A stretch of DNA of 64,000 nt from Sphingobacterium zeae (GCF_030818895.1 NZ_JAUTBA010000001.1:5084001-5148000); one strand, 5' to 3'; positions 9,027 to 17,388 are shown, counted from the stretch's first letter. Notes: a model not told the origin generated them from the sequence alone. Program-made: numbers and translations.

Positions 9027-9188
9027 TTACGATTTCTTTTCTTTTATTATTACTACTGTGTAATGGCCTTTCTCTTTAAAACAGACTTTCTCCATATCGA
9101 TTTTTCTAACAGGTTTTTCCACCTTTGGTAAAATCGAATCTACGCGGGAAAGCGTCTTAGGGTTATATTTTACGACTTTAAATTTCAC
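9027..9188 (-). CDS. small basic protein, third gene of the kinase module (53 residues)
   Basis: A short reading frame starting at GTG (9188-9186) overlaps the kinase stop by four bases (GTGA), a classic sign of translational coupling, and ends with TAA at 9027. The product starts VKFKVVKYNPKTL and ends VVIIKEKKS; it is about one quarter lysine, with one Cys and no membrane segment. It is too short to be picked up by usual length filters. The tight overlap and coding-like composition make it plausible; function unknown, perhaps a substrate or regulator of the kinase. Confidence 0.55.
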   Translation of the reverse strand: MKFKVVKYNPKTLSRVDSILPKVEKPVRKIDMEKVCFKEKGHYTVVIIKEKKS

Positions 9189-10234
9189 AGCTTCAATGCA
9201 TGCTTTATTTTAGATAGAACGTTCGACTTCGTTAAATTGTTGTGGCAATAGCTTTTCTGCTTTACAGTTTTATCTTTTTTGATATCCGTTCTAGTTGTAA
9301 ACATACTAATATTATTAGTATTCCCCAAATTTACTTCTATTTTATATAAATATTTATCAGAAATACGCTTCCATGTTAATATTTTATTATTTTCGGTGTA
9401 TATCCAATCTAAATTATCTTCTACTGATCCTAAATCATTTAATAGGCTAAGTACAGAATCATGTCTATCTTCGATATTAACACTCATTGCCTTATTTACA
9501 AAGCCCCTCAGCTTTTGAGGAATATGCGGAAGGTATTTTGTTCTATCAGGAAATTTTCCAGATTCAATAGCGTTTTGTCGCTCTTCACTAGTTTTGTAAG
9601 AATAGAATTGATCGTTAAAAATTTTCTCTCCATTTAACAATCTATACAATGTAACCCCCGCAGAATATATGTCATAATGATAGGTTTTGTCAGCCATCTC
9701 ATAAAACTCAGGCGGGATATGCTTTGAATATGCGCTATCTGGATTGGCATGTCCTAAGATGTTCATTGCCTTCGCTAACCCAAAGTCAGAAAGGTGTGCC
9801 TCATTAGAATTTGAAATGAGTACATTATCGGGTTTAACATCAAAATGTATAAGCCCTTTAGAATGAATATTATGAAGCCCCGATAGAAATTGTATTGAAT
9901 AACGAATAATATCCCTAATCGAAAGATGTTCATGTTCACATAAACTTTTTAGCGATCCCTTTTCATAAAGAGGCATTGCTAAATAAACATACTGATCATC
10001 TGAACAACCGTAGAAGATTTTTACCACGTTCGCATGTGCTGAAGCGAATAGTATCTTGGTTTCTCTATAAAATTCTTTTTCATCAGTAAAATCTAATTTA
10101 TTTATGCGCTTTATAACAATTTGTTCATCAAATTGATTATCGTGCGCAATAAATACCTGTGAATTCCTTCCTTCCTGACCAATCTCTTTCTTTAGTTCAA
10201 AGCTTAAATTGGTAGTATATTGTCCCAAAGCCAT
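9185..10234 (-). CDS. Hanks-type serine/threonine protein kinase
   Basis: 349 residues. Kinase domain from about 12 to 275: a loose glycine loop (EIGQEGRNSQVF), the Lys of VIK (K42), the helix-C Glu (E58), a catalytic loop HFDVKPDN (D132; Phe replaces the Arg of HRD), DFG at 150-152 and PPE in place of APE. About 75 residues of unrecognised sequence follow; there is no transmembrane segment or sensor domain, so it is cytosolic. The residues needed for activity are present. It starts one base after the stop of the 157-residue protein and overlaps the 53-residue protein, so the three are translated together. The location in a defence island suggests an immune role, which is inference. Confidence 0.9.
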   Translation of the reverse strand: MALGQYTTNLSFELKKEIGQEGRNSQVFIAHDNQFDEQIVIKRINKLDFTDEKEFYRETKILFASAHANVVKIFYGCSDDQYVYLAMPLYEKGSLKSLCEHEHLSIRDIIRYSIQFLSGLHNIHSKGLIHFDVKPDNVLISNSNEAHLSDFGLAKAMNILGHANPDSAYSKHIPPEFYEMADKTYHYDIYSAGVTLYRLLNGEKIFNDQFYSYKTSEERQNAIESGKFPDRTKYLPHIPQKLRGFVNKAMSVNIEDRHDSVLSLLNDLGSVEDNLDWIYTENNKILTWKRISDKYLYKIEVNLGNTNNISMFTTRTDIKKDKTVKQKSYCHNNLTKSNVLSKIKHALKL

Positions 10235-10235
10235 A

Positions 10236-10709
10236 TTAGATACTTAGTGCACTTATTGCTGCCATTATACTTTCTCTATGCTCTAACTTAAGATCTTTCC
10301 AATCATCAATTCCTTCGAAATCCACATCTCCTTCGGCATAAGGCTTAAACTCATTTCTTGAAATTCCAAGATGAGATGCGATGTTGGATATTTGACCTAT
10401 ATAATATTTTTCAATAGTTGAGCTCGCAAATAATTCCTGTATTACACCTTCTATATATACACGCGGTATACTAACCTTTCTAGCATTTGATTCTGTGATT
10501 CTTATGCATGCGTAATTTACTTGGTACTCATTTATGATATCACTTAGTGTATTTCTAATAAATTTTAGTTGCTCAGGTGTTTGCATTGACTTCGGAGACT
10601 TTACAATATCAATCGTTTTTACTTCTACGCCATCATTCTCTAAGCTAACAATAGAAAAAAAAATTGTTGCTGGGGTAACTCTGATCCCAATTGATTTCTT
10701 TGCTTTCAT
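10236..10709 (-). CDS. hypothetical protein, possible RNase H-like fold, partner of the kinase
   Basis: 157 residues, no confident family. The N-terminal pattern (KSIGIRVTPATIFFSIVSL..., a beta-hairpin after a conserved small residue), the middle strand YACIRITES and the helix that follows resemble the RNase H/RuvC-like fold seen in DUF3010-type proteins, but the acidic catalytic residues are not clearly placed, so activity is doubtful. It is the first gene of the three-gene kinase module, with one base between its stop and the kinase ATG. Confidence 0.6.
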   Translation of the reverse strand: MKAKKSIGIRVTPATIFFSIVSLENDGVEVKTIDIVKSPKSMQTPEQLKFIRNTLSDIINEYQVNYACIRITESNARKVSIPRVYIEGVIQELFASSTIEKYYIGQISNIASHLGISRNEFKPYAEGDVDFEGIDDWKDLKLEHRESIMAAISALSI

Positions 10710-11100
10710 ATTAATAAGGTTAATTATCCGAATTTATGAAATAAAATTTAATAACAAATACGGTTTCCCTTATTCTTTATCTCTTGAGATGTTTCGCTCG
10801 ATTACATAAAAAACGGTGGAAAGATCGGTTGTAATTCTAATGGCCTCATTGTTATATGTATAAAGGGGTTACTTAAAATAAAACGTGCAAAATCGAAAGG
10901 AATAAGTAAAAATACAGTCATCCATTCTCACCCGGAAATGAACGAAGAATTTCCTAGTGCCCAGGTAGCCCAGTTGGGTTCAAAAATTGGATTATCAGTA
11001 ATTATAAGGTGCCTTCCTATCAAGGCAGAGGGGTTGGGAGATTGATTATAGATAAAATGCAAGAGATTTATATGGGCTTTCACATGCAGATGTTCATATA
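10710..11100. other. intergenic region, nothing recognised
   Basis: No frame of useful length and no clear promoter for the kinase module was found. Short open stretches (for example after the ATG near 10937) look like debris rather than genes. Confidence 0.35.
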
Positions 11101-11109
11101 ATAAAAAGT

Positions 11110-11352
11110 CATTTGTAAGGTTCGCAAGATTATATACACGACAATTTAGTCGAGGGAATGGACTGTCAGATACGAAAAATCATTAAGTCCAAAGGGACCT
11201 TAAGCTCCGAACAGGCACTAATGAAATTGATGTATCTGATCATAAACGATATCGCAAAAAAATGGACGATGCCAATGCATAACTGGGCTTTGACCATATC
11301 CCAACTTTACATTAGATTTGGGGATACATTCAAGCTGGAAAGAGGCTTTTAA
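11110..11352 (+). pseudogene. IS256-family (mutator type) transposase, C-terminal remnant
   Basis: The 64-codon frame from 11158 has the family's C-terminus: QIRKIIKSKG, then KWTMPMHNWALTISQL. Just upstream, in a different frame, the sequence reads KVRKIIYTT, the segment that normally precedes the N-x-x-E-G block; joining the two needs a one-base frameshift near 11143. Only the last fifth of a transposase of about 400 residues is left, so it is inactive. It marks past insertion-sequence activity immediately upstream of the retron candidate. Confidence 0.8.
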
Positions 11353-11424
11353 GTTTTTAATCCAATGACAAAGTTGGTGTCACATTCCCCTTTATTTTAC
11401 AACTTGGCATTATTATGCAGCTAA

Positions 11425-11499
11425 ATTCCTACAAAATAATGATCCCACAGGAATATTATTTTTTAAGTTTTGTTCCTTTAGGAATATTTTATATATTTG
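11425..11499 (+). promoter_or_regulatory. retron promoter with AGGAAT operator-like repeats
   Basis: TTTG (11469-11472) and TATATTTG (11492-11499) are 19 bases apart and fit the Bacteroidota -33/-7 elements. The palindrome TTCCT-TT-AGGAA (11473-11484) sits between them, and a second, wider pair ATTCCT (11425-11430) / AGGAAT (11449-11454) lies upstream. These are plausible binding sites for the XRE protein of the same operon. Confidence 0.5.
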
Positions 11500-11505
11500 C
11501 ACTAT

Positions 11506-11831
11506 AGTTCTTTGAAAGGCTTTTATAAGCAACGGTAATTAGCATCCAAACGTCTAAAGTATATACGACATATACAACCCTAACGGGAATTTGGGGAGCA
11601 TCAGCTCATCATCACAAGAAGACACCAAGTTAAGGAAAGCACCCAGGACAGTCCTGCACACAATTCTTTTCGGAAGTTATTCTAATGAATTCTAAAAAAA
11701 ATCAATAATACACTATGTATACGATAGGTAAATAGAAGCCTACCGCACTAGTTATTAGACCACGAGAGTAATCGAGTCGGTAGATGACAAGCCCATACTA
11801 AAGCATAGATCTGGCTCTATAAGCCTTTAAA
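11506..11831 (+). ncRNA. candidate retron non-coding RNA (msr-msd)
   Basis: A gene-free, conserved-looking stretch between a promoter and the retron genes. Its ends are complementary as in retron a1/a2: TTT-G-AAAGGCTT (11511-11522) with AAGCCTTTAAA (11821-11831), one bulged G. Inside are several hairpins: GTATAT/ATATAC (11559-11575), CAGGAC/GTCCTG (11644-11656) and CTACCG/CGGTAG (11740-11783, extended imperfectly inside). ATTAGC near 11540 resembles the region of the branching G in known msr RNAs. Boundaries and the branch point are inferred. Confidence 0.6.
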
Positions 11832-11935
11832 CTTTATGTAATAATGATTCAATCATGTTTTTATTTGATTGGAGCAGGATATTGTAGGAATGGAACAAAC
11901 GAACAACGTTTATGGATTTAATTACCCCATTATAG

Positions 11936-12226
11936 ATGAGCAGGCATAATGGTTTGCCGTATTTAAATTCTAACATAATGAGAAAAAACTGCTTTAAAAG
12001 CACAGATGATCTTGTACTAGGTATAAGAACCATCCTATCAAAGAACCGTTGTTCGTTTTCAGTTGAAGAACAAGTTCTTTTAGAAGATTGCATCACCAGA
12101 TTAGAAGAGACAAAAGATACACCTTCTTCCGATCCGCAGGTCAAACTCGAAAATTTAAACGTGTTAATAACACTGATGAGAGTTTTTGCTGCAGCAAAAC
12201 ATTTAATTGATTTATTTTTCAACTAA
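11936..12226 (+). CDS. small protein of the retron operon, 96 residues or less
   Basis: Not recognised. A second ATG at 11978 gives an 82-residue form starting MRKNCFKSTDDLVLGIR, which may be the true start. The protein looks all-helical (FSVEEQVLLEDCITRLEETK, LENLNVLITLMRVFAAAKHLIDLFF) with a hydrophobic C-terminal helix. It lies between the putative non-coding RNA and the XRE and RT genes on the same strand, so it is a candidate toxin, effector or RNA-binding partner of the retron. An overlapping minus-strand frame is a shadow. Confidence 0.55.
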   Translation: MSRHNGLPYLNSNIMRKNCFKSTDDLVLGIRTILSKNRCSFSVEEQVLLEDCITRLEETKDTPSSDPQVKLENLNVLITLMRVFAAAKHLIDLFFN

Positions 12227-12258
12227 CATTCCTACATTTTTCACAAATTTTTACTACG

Positions 12259-12543
12259 ATGGATATTGGTAATACTATAAGAGAACTAAGAAAAAAGAAG
12301 GGACTTAAACAAAATGAGCTCGCACAAAAAGCTCATTTAACTCAAGCGTACCTTTCTAAGATCGAAAACAATTCAAAGGAAGCTACTATCAGTTCACTTA
12401 AATCTATAGCTGAAAGCTTAGATATTCCTTTACCTATCCTCTTCTTCCGTTCAATGACTATTGAAGATATAGACCCGAATAAAAGAGAAGCTTTCGAAAT
12501 ATTACTACCTTCTATAAAAGGTATGGTGGACTCATTTATTTAA
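12259..12543 (+). CDS. XRE-family HTH protein of the retron operon
   Basis: 94 residues. The HTH domain is at about 5-60 (IRELRKKKGLKQNELAQKAHLTQAYLSKIENN), with a 30-residue tail. It is 11 bases upstream of the reverse transcriptase gene and in the same operon. Retrons that pair the RT with a small HTH protein are a described class (called type VI by Mestre and colleagues, as I recall), so it may be the retron's accessory protein; the AGGAAT repeats in the promoter suggest that it also represses the operon. Confidence 0.85.
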   Translation: MDIGNTIRELRKKKGLKQNELAQKAHLTQAYLSKIENNSKEATISSLKSIAESLDIPLPILFFRSMTIEDIDPNKREAFEILLPSIKGMVDSFI

Positions 12544-12554
12544 GATTATACAGG

Positions 12555-13418
12555 ATGCTAGACGTTAAAATACTATTAAGGATATTAAATACGGATAACA
12601 ATTCTATAGATTCCATACTTAGGAATATCGACCGTTATTATTATTTGAATTCGACTCCAAAGTTGGATAAACAAGGTAATCAATTATATGACAAATATAA
12701 TCGCCCAAGATCAAGAGATATATACCCAGCGATTGGTAAATTAAAGGTAATTCAAAAATCTATACTGACTAAACTGTTATCTTGTATTAAACTACCTGAC
12801 TACGCATTTGGCGGAGTAAAGAATAGAGATAATATTTTGAATGCAAAACGACATCAAGGCAATAAATTTTTCTTCAATACTGATTTAAGAGGATATTACC
12901 CTGGAATAACAAACAAACAGGTTTTTAATATGTTTGTTAAGTACAAATTCGCACCTTCCGTGGCACACAATTTGACAAAATTGACCACCTATAAAGGCAT
13001 GTTGCCTCAAGGAACACATACGTCTCCCTACATTGCTAACCTTGTTTTTGCGGAGGCTGGTTCTAAATTACAAGAGTTTGCTAAAAACAATGGTTTGACC
13101 TTTACCACTTTTGTAGATGATTTGACCTTTTCTTCAAAGCAGGATTTTAAGCATCTTATACCAGAAATAATTGAAATTATCACTTCTAGCGGATTTAGAA
13201 TCAGTCATAACAAAACGTTTTACCAAACAAATAACCCTAAGGTGACCCAAGTGATTGTAAAAAATAATTGCCTATGTCTTGATTCTTACTATCAAAAAAA
13301 AATAGACGGTTTCAATGAAACGGAGTTAATGACACCAAAAGCACTTGGTACTATCAATTATTTTGAACGCGTAAAAAAGATTGGGCGTACGAAAAAGAAG
13401 AAGATTTTTAATTTATAG
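12555..13418 (+). CDS. retron-type reverse transcriptase
   Basis: 287 residues, the usual size of a retron RT without extra domains. Motifs in order: NAKRHQGNKFFFNTD (D110, first catalytic Asp), LPQGTHTSPYIANLVF (about 150-165), FVDDLTFS (D188, D189; Val and Phe replace the more common YADD), the NP-x-VTQVIVKNN block that matches the retron VTG region, and a thumb ending in a lysine-rich tail. It would copy the msd part of the non-coding RNA into msDNA. Its neighbours (structured RNA, HTH protein) favour retron over group II intron or Abi-type RT. Confidence 0.85.
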   Translation: MLDVKILLRILNTDNNSIDSILRNIDRYYYLNSTPKLDKQGNQLYDKYNRPRSRDIYPAIGKLKVIQKSILTKLLSCIKLPDYAFGGVKNRDNILNAKRHQGNKFFFNTDLRGYYPGITNKQVFNMFVKYKFAPSVAHNLTKLTTYKGMLPQGTHTSPYIANLVFAEAGSKLQEFAKNNGLTFTTFVDDLTFSSKQDFKHLIPEIIEIITSSGFRISHNKTFYQTNNPKVTQVIVKNNCLCLDSYYQKKIDGFNETELMTPKALGTINYFERVKKIGRTKKKKIFNL

Positions 13419-13769
13419 AAACCGCGAGCTGTTACAATTTATGAGACTGTAACATGAACTGTGTCAATGGAATAATTCAATAAGATTATTTATATTCAAT
13501 TATTCAAACGACACGGTCATGAAAGAAAAAGAATAAAATCATTACAGGCCGCACAGCGCACTAGATGATTTAATTCCCTAAGAGTTTGTTAACTTACAAC
13601 TCACAAAGCCCGGAACTCCACTTTTGACTGTCTGAACAGCGGGCAGGACGTCAAGTGTCCATTTTATCGTCGCACTTCCAGTAAAAATAATATATTATTT
13701 ACTTGAGAAATTTTATTACCTTAAGACAAGTCTATTGACTTAACAAAGTCATATATTTACTAAAAAAAC
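13419..13769. other. intergenic region after the retron
   Basis: Contains a 7-bp hairpin TGTTACA/TGTAACA (13430-13454) just after the RT stop, a weak terminator candidate without T-run, and GACTT-AACA-AAGTC next to an AT-rich promoter-like TATATTTA shortly before the membrane protein gene. No gene seen. Confidence 0.35.
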
Positions 13770-14441
13770 ATGCTATTACAGTTTTTATTTATTCTTGTAG
13801 CACTTTGCAGTTTAATTTTGATCTACTTCGGAAGTGGAAAAAATAAAGAAATAATCATATTCTTTATATGGCAAATCATCGTTGGTATTGCTGTTTTCAA
13901 TGGCTACTTCCTTAAACATCCCATCTATTTTCCCATTTTAATGCTTATTACCCTGATAATTTCTTTTTGGACAATTAACAAACAGGATACCAACAAGATA
14001 AACAGCAACTATCTATTACTTATTAATGTACTTAGAATACCAGTGGAATATTTCCTTTTGCTACTCTATTTTAAAAAGAAGATTCCTGTTGAAATGACTT
14101 TTCTTGGGTGGAACTATGATATCTTTATAGGCTTTACCGCCTTGATTATTTTGCTGTATCTGTGGATTCTAAAAGGAAAACTACCTCGGAATATATTAAT
14201 TTCATGGAATATCATAGGACTTTCATTTTTATTATTTATTGTATTTATTGCAGTTTTATCTTCTCCAATCCCTATCCAACAGTTTGGATTTGACGCACCC
14301 AATGTAGCAGTTTTAGAATTTCCATTTTATTTACTTCCAACTTGCATTGTGCCAATAGTTATGATGTCACATATTATTTTTATTAAAAAATTGTATAAAG
14401 AAAACCACCTTAATACCACACAAATGAACCCTAAAAAGTAA
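13770..14441 (+). CDS. hypothetical integral membrane protein, about seven transmembrane helices
   Basis: 223 residues, mostly hydrophobic, with helices at roughly 1-20, 27-47, 53-70, 82-102, 112-133, 142-165 and 182-208, and a short hydrophilic C-terminus. A central segment LLINVLRIPVEYFLLLLYFKKKIP is the only striking motif. I do not recognise a function. The last 11 bases overlap the end of the convergent phosphopantetheinyl transferase gene, so it closes the defence-type region rather than belonging to the polyketide operon. Confidence 0.7.
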   Translation: MLLQFLFILVALCSLILIYFGSGKNKEIIIFFIWQIIVGIAVFNGYFLKHPIYFPILMLITLIISFWTINKQDTNKINSNYLLLINVLRIPVEYFLLLLYFKKKIPVEMTFLGWNYDIFIGFTALIILLYLWILKGKLPRNILISWNIIGLSFLLFIVFIAVLSSPIPIQQFGFDAPNVAVLEFPFYLLPTCIVPIVMMSHIIFIKKLYKENHLNTTQMNPKK

Positions 14442-15078
14442 ACTTTGATATTACGGTTTCCAAAAATATTTTATCATTAGACGATTTAACTGCCATTGTG
14501 AAAATATAATCATTTTCGATAAAGCAATCCTTAAATAAAAAACAGTCATTGTCCAGCTCTATATTATTGAAATTAGTCAATAATATATCGGTAATATATT
14601 TACCGCTAACTTTGTATAGTGCTTCTGTTCTGGTCCACTGTTGATGGAAGTGACGGTTCCAGTTTTCATTAATTAATATAGCATTAGCAACTTGGTGTGA
14701 ATATATCATGTTGATCGAATCTTCATGAATAACTGCAGTGTATTGCAGGTCAATACCTATTGGATTATCTGACAGTGCAACGATCGTAATATTTTTCGAA
14801 TGCGATATACTCAAATATAAATTACACCCACCTTTGTAAAGAACATGAAGCCTTTTACTGGAGGAAAACCTAATCAAATTTGCATCAAGATTATATTTAT
14901 CAAACAATTTGAAACACAACACCTTACCGGATGCAGAGAGCAAAGTATCAGTCGGATTCTTGAAAGAGAAAATATCTAATTCCATCGGAAAAAAATCCTC
15001 AAATTTCTTGTACTCTTCCAAAATCAGATGGGAACTCTGTTCTCTGATGTCTAAATACATAATTGAGATCATATACAC
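14431..15078 (-). CDS. 4'-phosphopantetheinyl transferase, Sfp type
   Basis: 215 residues. The two family blocks are present: SISHSKNITIVALSDNPIGIDLQ (H93, D110) and WTRTEALYKVSGK (E152, K156). The enzyme transfers phosphopantetheine from CoA to the serine of a carrier protein. It is the last gene of the long operon and directly follows the rhodanese-ThiF gene. The PksE of this operon lacks its usual built-in PPTase domain, so this protein is the obvious activator of its ACP. Confidence 0.9.
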   Translation of the reverse strand: MYMISIMYLDIREQSSHLILEEYKKFEDFFPMELDIFSFKNPTDTLLSASGKVLCFKLFDKYNLDANLIRFSSSKRLHVLYKGGCNLYLSISHSKNITIVALSDNPIGIDLQYTAVIHEDSINMIYSHQVANAILINENWNRHFHQQWTRTEALYKVSGKYITDILLTNFNNIELDNDCFLFKDCFIENDYIFTMAVKSSNDKIFLETVISKFTF

Positions 15079-16242
15079 TTACATAGAACAAAAAGTTTCG
15101 TAGTCAATATATGGTGGATATTTGCTTTGATCAGTGCAGTTACAATAAAGACAATTTGGATCTTTTTTAATATTCAATTGCGAGAAGCTTATTGGTTTAG
15201 AATTCACTACCATAAGCTTCGAGGTCATGTTATCAAAACCAAGTATAATATTAATGGCTTCTGTCGCACAAAGTAAGCCTATTAACCCTGGTAATACTCC
15301 CATTACACCAGCTTCGGCACAGTTCGGTGCAAGTTCCTTGGGAGGAGGCGAAGGGAATAGACATCTATAACATGGTGCTGAATGATTATATGCAGGCCAA
15401 TACGTAGTGAACTGACCTTCAAATAGAAAAACCGATCCATGAATATTTGGCTTTTTAAACTTTACACATGCATCATTAATTAAATATCTCGTTGTAAAAT
15501 TGTCAGTTCCATCAATCAAAATGTCATATTCCGTAATTATTTCTTCGATATTTTCAGAATTTAACCTTTCATTATATGCATTAATTTTTATAGTCGGATT
15601 TAATTCTAATAATCTTGATTTAGCAGACTCCACCTTGGAACTGCCAACAGCAGCATCTGTATGAATAATTTGTCTTTGAAGGTTGGTTCTATCAACAACA
15701 TCACTGTCGATTATTCCGATATTTCCAACACCAGCTGCTGCGAGATAAAATAATAAAGAAGATCCAATTCCACCTGCACCTACAACAAGCACACTGGATT
15801 TTAATAATTTTGCTTGCCCCTTTTCTCCTATTTCTGGAATAAGCATATTTCTCATATACCTTTGGCGGGCATCTTCGCTTAAAAAATGAGGAATTTCAAA
15901 TGGGAAACCTGAATTCTTCCACTTCGCAAAACCTCCCTCAACTGATTTTACATTGGTATATCCAATATCAATGAGGTTTTTTGCTGCAAGCAATGAACGC
16001 TTCCCCGATTGGCACATAAGGAAAATCGAGCTGTTGATATCAGGCACAATATTACCAATTTTCATTTCTAACATTCCCTTGGTAATATGCATGGCTTGAG
16101 AAGGCAAGCCCGACTTCACTTCGTCGATTTCTCTAATATCTATTAATACGGCCCCCTTACTAAGCTCATCGATAACTTCCCTCACCTCAATTTCCGCTAC
16201 CACGGATTTTAAAGAATCTAAATACTGATTTACTTGACTCAT
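15079..16242 (-). CDS. rhodanese-ThiF/MoeB fusion: sulfur-carrier adenylyltransferase and sulfurtransferase
   Basis: 387 residues. Rhodanese domain at about 20-115 with active Cys77 in CQSGKRS; then a ThiF/MoeB E1-like domain: RYMRNMLIPEIGEKGQ, nucleotide loop GAGGIG (155-160), R-x-N-L-x-R-Q (185-191) and zinc cysteines C291, C294, C364 and C367. It should adenylate the C-terminal glycine of a small ubiquitin-like protein and load it with sulfur. The rhodanese part is N-terminal, unlike MoeZ or Uba4 where it is C-terminal. A matching carrier ending in GG is encoded in the same operon (19961-20245), so the pair most likely supplies sulfur to the polyketide pathway. Confidence 0.9.
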   Translation of the reverse strand: MSQVNQYLDSLKSVVAEIEVREVIDELSKGAVLIDIREIDEVKSGLPSQAMHITKGMLEMKIGNIVPDINSSIFLMCQSGKRSLLAAKNLIDIGYTNVKSVEGGFAKWKNSGFPFEIPHFLSEDARQRYMRNMLIPEIGEKGQAKLLKSSVLVVGAGGIGSSLLFYLAAAGVGNIGIIDSDVVDRTNLQRQIIHTDAAVGSSKVESAKSRLLELNPTIKINAYNERLNSENIEEIITEYDILIDGTDNFTTRYLINDACVKFKKPNIHGSVFLFEGQFTTYWPAYNHSAPCYRCLFPSPPPKELAPNCAEAGVMGVLPGLIGLLCATEAINIILGFDNMTSKLMVVNSKPISFSQLNIKKDPNCLYCNCTDQSKYPPYIDYETFCSM

Positions 16243-16244
16243 AA

Positions 16245-17387
16245 TTATTTCATATTTGAATTAGCATGACACGAATAACATTGGTATGCCTTTTTGAATA
16301 ATACTGAATTAATACCATGCTTAAGTTCAGGTTTAGGATAAGTGTTGATATTATTTCTGTATATCCTTATTTCATCAAGCATCTCTTTCCTCTTTTGATA
16401 AGAAGCTCGATAAGGCCACGCATTAAGAAGTTTTGACTTTTGTAATTCTAAATAATTTGTGATCATGTTCATCGTTTTTAAATTTTCGTCAAATTTCTCA
16501 AGCTCCTCAGCTGACCATTCCCCTTTCTGTTGTTCAATAGTCCAATCAATTTTTTTTAAATTGACATCAAATTTATAAATAGGACCCAGAATTTCTGGAA
16601 ATTTGCCACCGATATCTGGAAGTGTTCCCGGGACAACCAATCTTTTGTCATAGGTCCTTAATATAGTTTCCATTTCCCTATTTGTAAAAGTGTTTAAAGG
16701 ATCCTTATAATTTGTAAAAACAACCATTGGCATAAGTAGATTCCATACGGGGATAACCTTTAAATCTTGCAAATTATAGGATACAAAATCAGATGCTAAC
16801 TTATGGGCAATTGGATCATTTAAATTGTCACCTCTTTTAAATCTTTTTTCAATCTGATTTACCAAAACAAAAAAGCCGTAAGCACGATCGTTATATCCAT
16901 TTATTGTGTAAGCATCCCTAGCAATCCGATACGCTTCCGTTATCATGGCATTCAATTCTTTATTTTCAAAATCTTTTTCACCGTCTTCAATTCTAGAGAA
17001 AAGACCTATCCTATTATCTCCGTTGATCGTTTTAAAGTCAAAATTCTGGTCTAAATAATTGCTTACCAATGCTGTTATATAAAATGAATAGTATTGCATT
17101 AACAACCTGTAATTTTCAAGATCGTTAGACGATTTAAACTTTCCATTTTTATATGATTCCTCTGAACTATCAAAAGTTTTTTTAAAAATTTGAAGATAAA
17201 TAGGAATACTATCTGTGATTTCCTTTGAATCAAAATTCAGTTTACGAAAATAGTCGGGTCTTATTCCACTTAAAAAATAGGATTGAACGTTAACATCTGA
17301 TAATTCCTGTTCATCAGTTTTATTGCAATTTGAAAATCCAAGTGCAAGAAAAAATATACCTACATAAACAATTACTTTTTTCATCAT
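16245..17387 (-). CDS. lipoprotein with C-terminal haem c motif
   Basis: 380 residues. Lipoprotein signal MMKKVIVYVGIFFLALGFSNC. A long helical region without recognisable domain follows, and the last ten residues contain CYSCH, a CxxCH haem c attachment site. It would be anchored in the outer or inner membrane facing the periplasm, with a single covalently bound haem, and could pass electrons. A haem site so close to the C-terminus is unusual. It is two bases from both neighbours, so it belongs to the polyketide operon. Confidence 0.75.
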   Translation of the reverse strand: MMKKVIVYVGIFFLALGFSNCNKTDEQELSDVNVQSYFLSGIRPDYFRKLNFDSKEITDSIPIYLQIFKKTFDSSEESYKNGKFKSSNDLENYRLLMQYYSFYITALVSNYLDQNFDFKTINGDNRIGLFSRIEDGEKDFENKELNAMITEAYRIARDAYTINGYNDRAYGFFVLVNQIEKRFKRGDNLNDPIAHKLASDFVSYNLQDLKVIPVWNLLMPMVVFTNYKDPLNTFTNREMETILRTYDKRLVVPGTLPDIGGKFPEILGPIYKFDVNLKKIDWTIEQQKGEWSAEELEKFDENLKTMNMITNYLELQKSKLLNAWPYRASYQKRKEMLDEIRIYRNNINTYPKPELKHGINSVLFKKAYQCYSCHANSNMK

Positions 17388-17388
17388 A

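Noticed and set aside
11827..12222. 131-codon minus-strand frame
   Set aside because: It is the antisense shadow of the retron small gene and covers the end of the putative non-coding RNA.
12555..13418. Group II intron reading of the RT
   Set aside because: No maturase or endonuclease domain, length and VTG-like block fit retron RTs, and no intron ribozyme ends were seen.
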